64,000 nucleotides of DNA from Cymbomonas tetramitiformis (Eukaryota; Chlorophyta; Pyramimonadophyceae; Pyramimonadales; Pyramimonadaceae): assembly GCA_001247695.2 (NCBI GenBank), contig LGRX02028911.1:1-64000 (forward strand), written 5' to 3'. The notes beneath the pieces were generated by a model. That model worked only from the letters and a program-made list of their open reading frames with translations, did not search any database and was not told the origin of the DNA. This document shows, piece after piece, positions 44,561 through 55,093 of the stretch. Position 1 is the stretch's first letter, and every line of letters begins with the position of its first letter. The position numbers and the translations under genes are program-made.

Positions 44561-46010
44561 AGTATAGGGATACTGTACGTGTAGCACTGACTGTGTAGCA
44601 TACATATTGCACATTAGCAACATGCAGTGTGTTCACTATGTTTCCACTATGCGAGATAAACAAAATACTCGAGCATCTTTACTACGATTAACATGTATCT
44701 AGCTAGGCAGAAAGGAATACGAATGGGACTATCAAATTTTATCATACCAACGAATACACAAAATTATGTTCTACTCGTGCACTTTCTATTTACAATACGC
44801 AAAATAATGTTCTTCTCGTGCTCTTTCTATTTACAAGATGCCAACCTAAACGTTGACGTTGTACTCGAGGCCGTCGATTTTCTCCATCTCGCTTCGCTCC
44901 AAAACAACCGATCTAAAATGGAAAGTAAAGAGCCAACACTTAGTAAAAAAGCGGAAACGCACAAAAGAATATTCTATTGAAAACATAAAGGACTTATCAA
45001 CCTAGAATGTTTGAAGGGATGCTTGAAGTTGACGTTGTACTCGAGGCGGTCGATTTCCTCCATTTCGCCCTCCTCGAAAACAGCCAATCTGAAAAGGAAA
45101 GTAAAGAGCCAACACTTAGTAAAAAGCGGAAACGCACAAAATAAACCTTTATTGAAAACATAATTAACAACCGAGCAACCTCAAATAAATGCGAATATCA
45201 ACGCGAGATGAAAACCTAATATGACTTCGCCACGCGAACGTTTTCAGCGGATCTGAAAAACGAAACCAACCAACTAACGTTTAGTAAAGAAGAAAGAAAA
45301 TAGCAGTCGTCAACGAAAGAAGCAAAGGAAAGTAAAAGGGGGATGTGGAGTGAGTTGGATTTGAACCAACTATTTCGAGTGCAAAGGACTCGCGGGAATT
45401 TCCCGTTCACTCCTAGTCAAAGTTTCACGCATGCCAAGTATGAGCGCGCGAAGCACACACAAAATAATACACACGCATAACCAAAACATGCACTGCAAAC
45501 CAGTGCCATATTGCAACCTGTGAGAATTAAAAATATCACAGCACGCAACTCACTGGCGAGGCTGCTGCAACATTGCTGACGGCGAACTGTGAAGAGTGCA
45601 ATAACGTGAGTTTGAACTTGACCGTTCAGAAAAATCGAAGTGCTCAAAAACTTTGCCGTTCAGAAGTCACATCGGATCGACTCGTCATGCGAGCACGATC
45701 GACGATGACGACGATGATGACGATGCGATGCGATGTCTCAGACTCTCTCACATGACATTGCATCGGAGATAATCGACTTATAAAATTTAAACTGGGATTA
45801 AATGTAATCGACCCTTCGTAATGGTCTAGAGGTGGCCGTCGTTCTCAGTCTCAATCGAACCTATGAGATCCCGATTTTTTTTGAAGTTCCAGAAATAAAA
45901 TCTCGACTAGCCAAAACAGCGCATACAGGCCGCAATTTTGTTTTTTTGCCCCCCTCGTCAGTGAACAAATGGTTTGTTTTCTTGGGGGTGATCGAACAAG
46001 CTCATTTTAT
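44561..46010. other. B left arm, motif-free segment with duplicated blocks
   Basis: Two diverged direct copies of about 135 bases begin GTTGACGTTGTACTCGAGGC, at about 44855 and 45027 (172 apart). A shorter duplicated block, TCTCGTGC(A/T)CTTTCTATTTAC, is near 44775-44836. There is also a tRNA-like sequence (separate entry) and (GACGAT)n at about 45700-45740. This stretch lacks the CCTATGGAAA motif and might be an older insertion into B. Confidence 0.5.
45346..45413 (-). tRNA. tRNA-like sequence (tRNA pseudogene or SINE-type head)
   Basis: On the minus strand, GGAGTGA pairs with TCACTCC (7-bp acceptor). The arm GTTGG-TTCAAAT-CCAAC is a perfect T arm with a 7-base loop containing the B-box TTCAAAT. 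CGAGT-CCTTTGC-ACTCG forms a 5-bp anticodon stem. The D arm is short and odd (CGGGAAATTCCCG), and base 33 is C rather than T if the anticodon is TTT. At 67 bases it is shorter than normal. A decayed tRNA or a tRNA-derived element is more likely than an active gene. Confidence 0.5.
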
Positions 46011-46920
46011 TTGGGGGGGTTTTTGGCGGCGGTAGGGGGTCTTCCATAGGGGTTTCCATAGGGATAGGCTCTGGATTTCCCATAGGGCACACCACTTTTT
46101 CCACAGGCTCCGGATTTTCCATAGGGTACATTGGTGATGTTTTTTAACCTGTTTCCAGGCCATTCCACAGGTATGGACGCCACAATCATAGGGATGATCT
46201 CTGTGGCATTCCTTAACAGTGTAATTCTGCATTTTCCATAGGCATTTTCCAAGTGCGGCGTGTTGCTGTTGTAGGGTCCAAAAAGGGCCTGTTTTAACCT
46301 GCCCTATTTTTCATTTTTTTAATTCCATCCCTATAAATAACCTATGGAATCCCGAAAATGGGGTGAGCCAACCTATGATCACCCGGTGGAAACGATTTCC
46401 ATTGGGGCCTGTGGCAAATTTTCCAGAGCCATTCCATACGATTTTGAGATAGGGGATTTAAAAGTGCCCTATGGAAAGGTTTTTGCCCTATGGAAAGCCA
46501 ATGGAAATGCGTTCCCATAGGTTTTACATAGGGTTTTTCCATCCCTGTGTAATTATTTCCAGCCCTACGGACGCCACTATTATAGGGTTAACACCTCGAC
46601 CGTTCATAGAATATCAACCCAATATCCCTATGGAAAGTTCAAGTTATTTTCCCATAGGTTGTATAGGGTGGGCATCCCTATGGAACCAGAATACAGCATT
46701 CCTAACGTATGTCCACCCTATGTCCACCCTACGTTCATGGTATGGAAGGTATTGAACACCTTCCATAGGGATGTCATTGGGCGGACCGCCCTATGGAACA
46801 CATCGTATTGTTTCCATGCCTATGCCCACCCTACGCCCACCCTATGACCACCTCATGATCACCCTATGCCTAGCAAATGAAAAGTTAAAAAGGAAGCAAC
46901 GGTTCCAAGTAGTCATGCGT
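46011..46920. repeat. motif array upstream of the B transposase gene
   Basis: The CCTATGGAAA/TTTCCATAGG motif resumes at 46041 and continues to about 46870, with CACCCTATGCC forms at the gene-proximal end. It would include the promoter and leader of the transposase gene. Confidence 0.8.
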
Positions 46921-46972
46921 GCTGGTATGGATGGTGTGTTGTGGGCCAGTATTAAACAACCACGGGGTCGAC

Positions 46973-48862
46973 ATGCCACCATGTCCTTGCACCGTGTGCC
47001 GACTACAAGTTGAAAAACCTCTTCGAACGATACAACGACATACGAAGCTATACAAGAGATGGCAAGGAGCGGTATACATGGGGAAAGTAGTAGTGAAGAC
47101 GATACTTCAAGTGATGACGGGGGTGACCGTAATGGTGGTGATGGTGGTTCCCTTGGAGGTGATGATGACATGGAAGATGCCAATGCAGAAGCGGACGAAA
47201 TTCTCCAGGATCATTTGAGAAAGCTGGAAGAACATTGTGCCCGTCTCCTAAGTCCTGCTGCCAACGATGAGGATATGGATAACCAAGAGGTACCCCTCTT
47301 TCTGTATTTCCCAAGGGTGGGCGTACGTATGCCAACAGGTGGGCATAGGTTGGGAAATCGTTGAACGTTTCCATAGGGTGGGAACAGGCATTCCCAGAGG
47401 CGGGTATAGGTAGGGCGCTGGGTAAGTATGCCTATGGAAAGCATTGGACGTTTCCAGTGGGTGGGCATAGGGCGAGCATTGGGCGGGCATAGGTTGGGAA
47501 AACATGGAATGTTTCCATAGGGTGGGCCTGAGCATTCCCAAGGGCGGGTATAGGTGGTTCACTGGGTAGGCATGCCTATGGAAAGCATTGGATGTTTCCA
47601 TAGGGTCGGCATAGGGTGGGCATAGGACGGGCATAGGGTGGACATGCGGAGGGAAATGCCTTTTTTTTATTTTGCAGTTCCTGTAAAGTTGGGGATGCCT
47701 CTCGTGATTTCACAGGTCGTTGATCACGTCTATGCCGAGAAGGTTTCAACAATGCATCGTCTTGTCATTGATCTGCTGGAAACGAAATCCGAGCACAATG
47801 CTACCCAATCCATGTTTGATCAAATCTTCAATCTCATGCGGCAAACGGTGATTGGCAACGTTGACATCATCGGCAATTAGAGACGAAATGGTTTCCCGAC
47901 CTCCTTCAAACAAGCTTTGTCTATGTGGAAGGATTTTGCCCTGCCGTACCATACCGCCGACGTTTGCAGGAATGAATGCATGATCTTCACTCCGGGCCGG
48001 CATGACGACCTTACCCAGTGCCTCCATTGCCACAAACTTCGGTGTCACCCCAGCTCTCGACGTAACGGACGGCTTATTCCGGGAAAGCCGTACAAGGTAT
48101 TTAGGTTTTGGCGCTTGGACGAACTCCTGCCGATGCTATATTTGATACCAGAGATGGCCGAGCTCTTGGTATCATGGAAGATAACTACACCCGCGGAGAA
48201 CGACGATCTGCCGGTTGTGACTACGTTTCATCGTAAGTGTATCCCTCCCACATGCTCACCCTATGCCCACCCTATAACATCCCTATGATCACCCTATGTC
48301 CACGCTATAACATCCCTATGATCACCCTATGTCCACCCTATGCTCACCCTATGCCCAATTCACAATTGCCTTGCATCCTATGTTGACCCTATGCCCACCC
48401 TATAGCCGCCCTATGTCCACCCTGTGCCCACCCTATGCTCACCCTTTGGAAAGTATGTGTTGCAGGTACGGCGAGCTTCTGAAAATTTATAGCATCCCGA
48501 TTGGCAGGAAACAATTTGTTTTCCTCAAAGTAAGATGGTTTCCATTGAAGGCAGCATTTCAAGATACCGTGGCGAACAATATGATGTTGAGGTCGGACTT
48601 GCCATGGGACCTTTCCGAGGTTTTCATCCAAGCATTTGAGATTGAGTGCTTGGTGTGCATTGTACCCATTCCATGGAACTTTGACCGGTTCATCACGACC
48701 AAGAGAATTCCAGCTGGACGACCCGATGCAAATAGGTTGGTATATTATCTCGGCGAGCACAAACTCGGTTTCAATGATCCACCATGGAGATATGATAAAG
48801 ACAAGATGATGCTCATACTAGATAGGCATGTAGATTTTGTGGGCGACTTACATGACGAATAA
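46973..48862 (+). pseudogene. CACTA-type transposase of element B, internally deleted
   Basis: Exon 1 starts MPPCPCTVCRLQVEKPLRTI, the Cys-rich start usual in CACTA transposases, then shifts frame near 47050 into an Asp/Ser-rich stretch. Intron 47290-47677 (GTACCC...TTTTGCAG) is full of the CCTATGGAAA motif. Exon 2 (47678-48232) encodes PVKLGMPLVISQVVDHVYAE, an in-frame TAG at 47878-47880, then SFKQALSMWKDFALPYHTA and RNECMIFTPG...CLHCHKLRC, the N-terminal Transposase_21 signature. Intron 48233-48465 holds CACCCTATGCC repeats. The last exon (GELLKIYSIPIG, FLKVRWFPLK) is DUF4216-like. The catalytic core and DUF4218 are missing. Confidence 0.75.
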
Positions 48863-49981
48863 CTTGTTCATTTCATAGATGGAATTATTCTGTATATTAA
48901 TATGTATATATGTAGTAAAAGCCCTATGGAAAGCCTGGATATATCATGAATCATCACCCTATGCTCACCCTATGAAACCTGAATGGTTATACCTATGGAA
49001 ACCCTTTCACAGGTACGGTATCCCTTGGGAAACATGTTTCCATACGGATGATATACCTACGGAAGACCTTTCCACTGGGTGGCTCACCCCTGGGAAAGCT
49101 CATTCCATAGGCTGGCTATACCTATGGAACTCGGTTCCATACGTACGGTATACGTGTGGAAACGTATTCCATATGGATACTATAGGTATCGACTTTGCCA
49201 CCTGTATCAGGAGTATACCTACGGCATGCTCACCCTGTGTTATCCCTATAGCTAACCCTATGGAAACCCCTATGGAATTACGTCTTTATTGACCGAGAAT
49301 ACGCAGAATGAATTGTATATTTCCATAGGTATACTATCCCTATGGGGGCCCTATGGAAAGCCCTATGGAATTACGTTGATATTCCCGAGAATACGCAGAG
49401 TGAATTATACGTTTCCATAGGCCTACCATACCTATGGCATCCCTATGGAAGGCCCTATGGAATTACGACTTTATTCCCGAGAATACGCAGGGCGAATTGT
49501 ACATTTCCATAGGTGTACTATCGCTATGCCCGCCCTATGGAAAACCTTGTGGAAAACTCATAGTATACGCTAAGTTTCCATAGGTGCGCTATCCGTACGC
49601 CCGCCCTACGCCCGCCCTTGGACATGCCTATGGAAAGCGTATGGGAAAGTTATATTTTCCATAGGGCTTTCCATCGGCCCCCTATGCCTATAGCCGCCCT
49701 ATGGAAGGGTTTACATTTTCCATAGGGTTTTCCATAGTCCTGGTTATGCCTATAGTCGTCCTATGGAAATGTTTACTTTTCCATAGGGTGATTATACGGC
49801 CTTCCATGCCTATGGAACGTCCTTTTCCATAGGCATACAGCCCTATAGAAACCCTATGGAAACTCCAAAAGGGGGTATCCCTATGGAAATACCCTATGGA
49901 AAACTTTCCAAGCCTTTGGAAAATATTTCCGGATTTTCCCGAGCGTTCCCAAGGGCGGGCATAGGGAGGGCACAGGGATGA
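48863..49981. repeat. CCTATGGAAA/TTTCCATAGG motif array, right arm of B
   Basis: Same motif as the left arm, up to the right terminal repeat. Three partial copies of a unit with GAATACGCAG(A/G)(A/G)(T/C)GAATT and TTTCCATAGG occur at about 49295, 49389 and 49480. Confidence 0.88.
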
Positions 49982-50024
49982 CATGCCTATGGAAAGCTTT
50001 CCCAAGGGTTGCAGATCTGTAGGG

Positions 50025-51912
50025 TCCTCTCTGTTTCGGAGGGTCCGCAGGTCCCGGCGAGCCCGACGTTGGCTCAAAAGGACTCCCTGTACCAGTGCCA
50101 TTGCCGTGTCCTTGGACCGACTGGGGTCCGGTGACCCCGGCGAACAGCCGGTGATGACGACCTCTTCCCTGCCCTTGGTGAACCGGACCGAACCCCAGTT
50201 CTTATAATCCAGCGTAACCGGGGAAAGGTTCGCCAGCCAAGGACCCCCCAGGATGACATCCACCTTGAGGTCGAGTGGCATTACCCGAAGCTCAACCTGC
50301 TGGCCGTAAGACCCCTTCGACGTCTCAGCAAGGAGCTTGGGCCTGATGCAGGAATTAGCATCATATGTGGTGCCGTCAGCCACTCGAACCCGCATGGCTT
50401 GCTCGTGGCGCACCGGCTTGACGCCGGAGAGCCTCTGCAGTGTACTCTTTGCGATGATATTGGTGGATGCTCCCGAATCCACTAACACCTTGACTCTGAC
50501 GCCCGCAATCCAGGCCCAAAACAGCAACAACGTCGGTGTGCGACTGTGCCTGTCGAAACTCCTCGGGCGCGCTCCCATCGAGGACACCGCTGCCAGGGAC
50601 TCACACCAGCTCGGACTGATATCGCCGTCCTGCATTATGCAGTCCAGGCGGGTGACTGACGTTTCTGCGTCGGAGTCACAGTCCGGGAGGCAGTAAGTAC
50701 ACGCGTCCGCTAGCAGGCCGATGGCGACTGCTTTCTGAACTGCGCTGCGCTCTGGGAAGTCTGGGGGGGACACCGCGACTTGGACTGACGCTGCAGCCAG
50801 TTTAGCCGCTATGTGCTTTCTGACTTGCTCGTCCCGGTGCATCAGCTCATTGTCTTGCTGAAGTTCCCTATTCTCCCTTTCCAACTCCTCCTTTACGAAG
50901 GCGTGGAAGTCCGCATGGCGTTCTGTTGAGGTAGAAGCCGGGTCCCTACCCTCCAACTCGTACCTGCGCTGCAATCGAGAGGTTCGAAGCGCCTTGTCTT
51001 CAGGAGTCAGCCATGGTCTGCGTTTCGGGCCCAAAGCCTGGCGAGCCCTGCTTCGGGTCAACCACGGCCGACTGGGCTTTGAAGTTCTCTCTGGTGGTGA
51101 GAGTTCTTCTCCCTCGGCAGGCTTGGGTTTGGCAACGCGAACAAACCGTCCGAACTCCTGATCCAAGATGGCTTTGCGTCGGCGATTGAACTCGCGCACC
51201 CTGACGAGCCGCTTCAAGCGCTTATCTAACTCTTCTCGATTCAACTGGGGCTTACTAGTCGTGGGTCCAAGCTTCTGGCTCATCCGCCTTTGCCCTGCCC
51301 TCCAAAGCGCAAGGGACTTGACCGGCCGGACCTCCGACTCTTCCAGCTTTAGATACCTTTCTAGCGCCCTGATGGCGGAACGCAGGCGAGCACTTGGCTG
51401 CTGGGCCTGAAAGGCTTTCCTAACTCTGGGGGGTAAACGCTGAGCTCTGAACTTCCAGTGCCCGCGAACTCTCGCAACATCCGACCCCTGGTTCTCCAGG
51501 TGCTGTTGGTAGACTGCCCGTGGCTCAACTGTGTGGCTCGACCGGTTTTTACCCCGGGTGTCCGCACCGGTGATCCAACAGAGCAGCTCCCACGGCTCCT
51601 CGGGACGCGGAACTGAGGCGGTTGCTGGGGTTCTGGCGGACTTCCAGAAGTTTGCCTGCTCTCTTTGGACGCGCTGCTCGACCTGTTCCCGCTCAGGAGG
51701 CTCTGGGCTTTCCGTGCGGGTGGCGGCTAGCATGTCTAAACCTTCCTGCTCATACCTCTCGACTCGACTCTGGCTCTTGAGGTGGCGCCTGGCGCTGCCA
51801 CTAAGGTGTCTCCCACACCTTCTCCACCTATCATGCAGCACCTGCATCGCTGTGGACGCCGGCGCGGGGCCCTTTTGTCCCCCTGACCCCGCAGTGACGG
51901 GGCCCGCGCCCT
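50025..51912 (-). CDS. gypA Pol start: basic region and aspartic protease
   Basis: In a different frame from gag, whose TAA is at 51913-51915, so expression probably needs a frame shift in the overlap (about 51913-52105). It has long basic Arg-rich helices (KRLKRLVRVREFNRRRKAIL, SRPWLTRSRARQALGP) and then a retropepsin: VKVLVDSGASTNIIAKST, a flap-like VRVADGTTYDANS and LKVDVILGGPWLANLSP. The frame is cut at 50025 by transposon B. The protease active-site DSGA is intact. Confidence 0.85.
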
Positions 51913-53851
51913 TTACTGCGGGGAGGACGCCCCGGGCTGGGGAGCGTCCTCCTGGACAAAATCCAAACCGATGGCAGCCAAAGCTTCCTCCACCGACTCG
52001 TCCCCTATCAACGCCAGGGTGTCCTCCAGGAGGCACTTGGCCCACTCCTTCGGGCGCTGGCTCGCCTGCGGACAGTCGCGGGCATAATGGTCCATGCTCT
52101 TGCACAGACGGCAGCCCTCGTACTCTGGGGAGCCGAGTCGTTGCCCTGTGGGTGTCGGAGCGCCAGCGGATGTCGCCATGGCTAGCAGCTCCTCCGTGAC
52201 ATCTACGTGGGCCAGCAGCTGGACCGAGCGGCTCGTCTTATCCTGGCTCTGCCGCAACTCCCGCTCAGCCTCTATGGCCCAAGTCAGGAGTTCGTGGCGG
52301 CCTTTACTGGCCGTCCGGCTCAGAGTCAGGACCGAAGCGCCTTTTCTCTCGGCTATAAGGAAGACCTTCCTCCTTATCTCCGGTATCAATCCCGTAAGGA
52401 ATATCTCCAGCAGCTCCTCTTCCGGCACCGGAGAGGTGAGCTCGTGGGCAGCCAGCATGCTCACGATGTCGTGAGCAAGGTGCACCCCGTCCCAGAACTC
52501 GCGGACCGTGCGAGTCTGTCTGTCCTGACTTTGACGCACGCGACGCAGGAACGGACCGATCGACGCCATTTCCCCCTTGTCGGGCATCACCAGCTGCGCC
52601 AAGGGAACCACTATGACGTCCAGGGTGAGGTTCTTACCTTCCCGAGCCTCTGTCAACACCGAAGAAAGCTCGCGGTACTCGGAGCTGAGTTTGCCGAAGC
52701 AGTGTCTGGCCACTTCTGACAGCAGGGAGTGGTCCGACAACACCTTCTCCTCACCAGGGTAGAAGTCTTCCAAATTTCTTTACGGCCCGCAAATGATATT
52801 TCCGCTGGCCCGCTTTCGGCCAAAACGGTCAAGGAAGAAAAATGCCCGCCGCAGGCGCGAAATTTTAAAATTAAGTATGGGGGTTTGATAAAAAGTGGCA
52901 TAAAATGCCTATATTTTTGGCCGAAGTTTGGCCGGCTCATATTTTTGTGCGGCCCTGGGGCGAAAGCCCCTTCGGCCCGCTTTCGGCCCGGAGCGAGCTT
53001 CTGCGGCCCCGGGCCGGCCCGCCACGGTAAGACTTCTACCCTGCTCCTCACCCCCGCTCTCTAGTGGTCCCAGACGCGCCATCTCCATGGCGTAGCGCAC
53101 CGGCTCCAGTTCCCGAACCTCCCTGACCTGCCGAACAAATCGGAGGAGCCGACCAAAGACGTGGGACGACCCCTCCACCTCTGTGTGGTATTTGTCCACT
53201 GCCTTCTCCATGGCTCTGGTGGCCTCCTTGAGAGCGTGCTGCTCGTCCTTACGACTGTAATGGCTCCGGGGCTCCCTGTAACGAGAGGAAGACGAGAAGG
53301 TGAACTGGCTGTCGCCATCCCCGTCTTCGCCATCGCCGCCAGGGTCCTCGTCCGGACTCCCCGGGCCTCCCGGCCCTCCAGGGTCACCGCTCCCCGAGCC
53401 ACCAGGACCACCATGACTGCTGGCACCGGGCATCTCCGAAAGCTCGTTTGGCTCCGAGTGCTCCAGTTGAGGGACCATCCCCCCCCCGTCTCCCGGTGTG
53501 TCTGCCGCCTTAGGAAGCGGAGGTGGCATCACAGCCGGAAAGTGGTCGAAAGCACCGGGCCACACGTCCGCGGCGCAAAACCCACACACCGGCAGGTACA
53601 CCTTTTTCATGAACGCCACCACACTTCTCTTAGCGCTTGCCTGACACGCCCACATACGCACCGGGCTCTCCTCGTGCCCGCACCCACAGCGAGCGCAGCT
53701 CTCTGCGACGGACGCCAAGGCCGTCGTGAGACTGTGAATCACCTGGGCCCCGAGGACCCTGTCCTCGTCCGAGAACTTTGCCTTCAGGCACTGCCTGATC
53801 TGGTTGGTAGGGTGTAAGCACCCGGCGACCTGACCAAGGGCGCGATACCTC
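51913..53851 (-). CDS. gag: gypA Gag, C-terminal half with zinc knuckle
   Basis: Opens RYRALGQVAGCLHPTNQIRQ, with a possible zinc cluster (CARCGCGHEE ... WACQ ... CGFC), a Gly/Pro/Asp-rich linker (GGPGGSGSGDPGGPGGPGSP) and a charged helix. After the hAT-type insertion (52755-53043) come Gag-like helices (FWDGVHLAHDIVSMLAAHE, LLEIFLTGLIPEIRRKVF) and a CCHC knuckle (CRLCKSMDHYARDCP). Stop TAA at 51913. The insertion plus duplication is 297 bases, so the frame is unaffected. Confidence 0.8.
52755..53043. mobile_element. 289-bp hAT-type MITE in gypA gag
   Basis: The 15-base inverted ends CAGGGTAGAAGTCTT (52755-52769 and 53029-53043) are flanked by CTCCTCAC at 52747-52754 and 53044-53051. An 8-bp duplication and CAGGG ends identify the hAT superfamily. 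The interior is rich in TTCGGCCC and noncoding. Deletion rejoins GGEE / KVLSDHS. Confidence 0.92.
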
Positions 53852-55093
53852 AAGGTACGGCTTACGCGGAGGCGATTTGAGACAAAAGTGTCAGAGCTCA
53901 AAATCGCGAGATACAGGCGATTAAAGTTTAGGTTGTGGCTTAGGGCAGAATTGGGGTTGTGACGAATCCACGCGACACAACCATCCTATGGCCAAATCCA
54001 ATATCTCATGATCCCCTATCGCGACAGTGCCCTGAGACGACCCAAACTCGAGCATGGACACATGTTACAGTCCGATCAAAAGAATTGCGACGGCTGAAAT
54101 TGGTCCAGAAAACAGCAAATATTAAATATGAGCTATCTGAAGCAAAATATTCCTACCGTATCCATCTTCCATCCCTACTATTGGCGAGTAGAGGTCTGAA
54201 ATATCAGACGTCCGACATGTCTGTCGATGTGGCGCAATAAACTGCCGTTTTTTACTATTAGTCTAATGCTCTATAATTTGATCCATCTTGACCGTAAACA
54301 AAAATTATTATAATGTTTGATTCAATCCTGTGTACAGTAATAAAGCGATCGCGGGTGGCGTACGCTGCATTTGGTATGGAATGGCATTTATACAAAGCTT
54401 TTGGGTCAAGTAAGATTGCGAGAGTGAGAAACGCTAACCTTCTTAACCTGGACAGCGCCCCGTAAGTTACTCTCCAGCGGCTGCTGTTTTCGGTATACTC
54501 GCGTATACCAAACACAGCATAACTTTGCATATGAGTTCTAATACGTGTTAGAAACAACATATTTTTTGCGCGAGCAAGATCCGTGCAGTAATCAGGATGC
54601 TGAACGGTTCTTGTGAGGGTAGGGGGGGGTAATGGGCGTGGGTCGAGCCAGCCATCTCGACTCACGCCCAGCAGAGACGCATACAGCACTGCACAACATG
54701 TCACATATATCACATACGCATATGCAACATATTTTGAGCAGCTCACAGTGCGCCGTTACCTCTAGCGGAAACGCGGATGGCAACCGCGTCCACATTTCCG
54801 CAAGGATTTATTCCATCCGCGCTCTCGCCTGCAAGCGAGTATGCGCATGGGATGAGGGGAGCGTTAGCAAAAATAGTATTTCGTATGCGTTATCTTTCCG
54901 GAATAAATTGCACAGAGTGAACAGTCAGCCACACATTTCGCAGTGGGCTGACGCATTCATTTGGGTAAAGCGGGCAGAATTTCAGGATTTTGAAACCTCC
55001 AAAGATGCGATATACGTTATCATCCTAGGCGAAACGGGTACCAACCCACTCAGTATGATTATGTGATAATATTTAATAGCAATAGTCCTAGAA
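53852..55093. other. interruption of gypA gag, origin unresolved
   Basis: The two gag halves lie in different frames and stops separate them. At 53851 the sequence CAAGGTACGGCTTACGCGGAG closely resembles the end of the 7.4-kb inverted-repeat element (CAAGGTAAGGTTTGCGCGGAG), preceded by ACCT. This suggests an insertion of the same family, but I could not find its other end. No gene recognised. Confidence 0.4.

Larger units (their letters stand above)
43326..50024 (+). mobile_element. CACTA-like DNA transposon B with 43-bp perfect TIRs
   Basis: 43326-43368 and 49982-50024 are perfect inverted repeats of 43 bases starting CCCTACAGATCTGC. TCC at 43323-43325 and 50025-50027 is the 3-bp target duplication typical of CACTA elements. 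Deletion of 6,702 bases restores the gypA pol frame. Inside is a transposase gene with N-terminal Transposase_21-like and C-terminal DUF4216-like exons but no catalytic core, so it is a deletion derivative that needed a helper. Both flanks and both introns are filled with CCTATGGAAA/TTTCCATAGG and CACCCTATGCC motifs. Confidence 0.93.

Noticed and set aside
51531..52199. 222-codon plus-strand frame, and others at 53161-53817
   Set aside because: Shadows of gypA gag and pol in GC-rich sequence, without recognisable domains.
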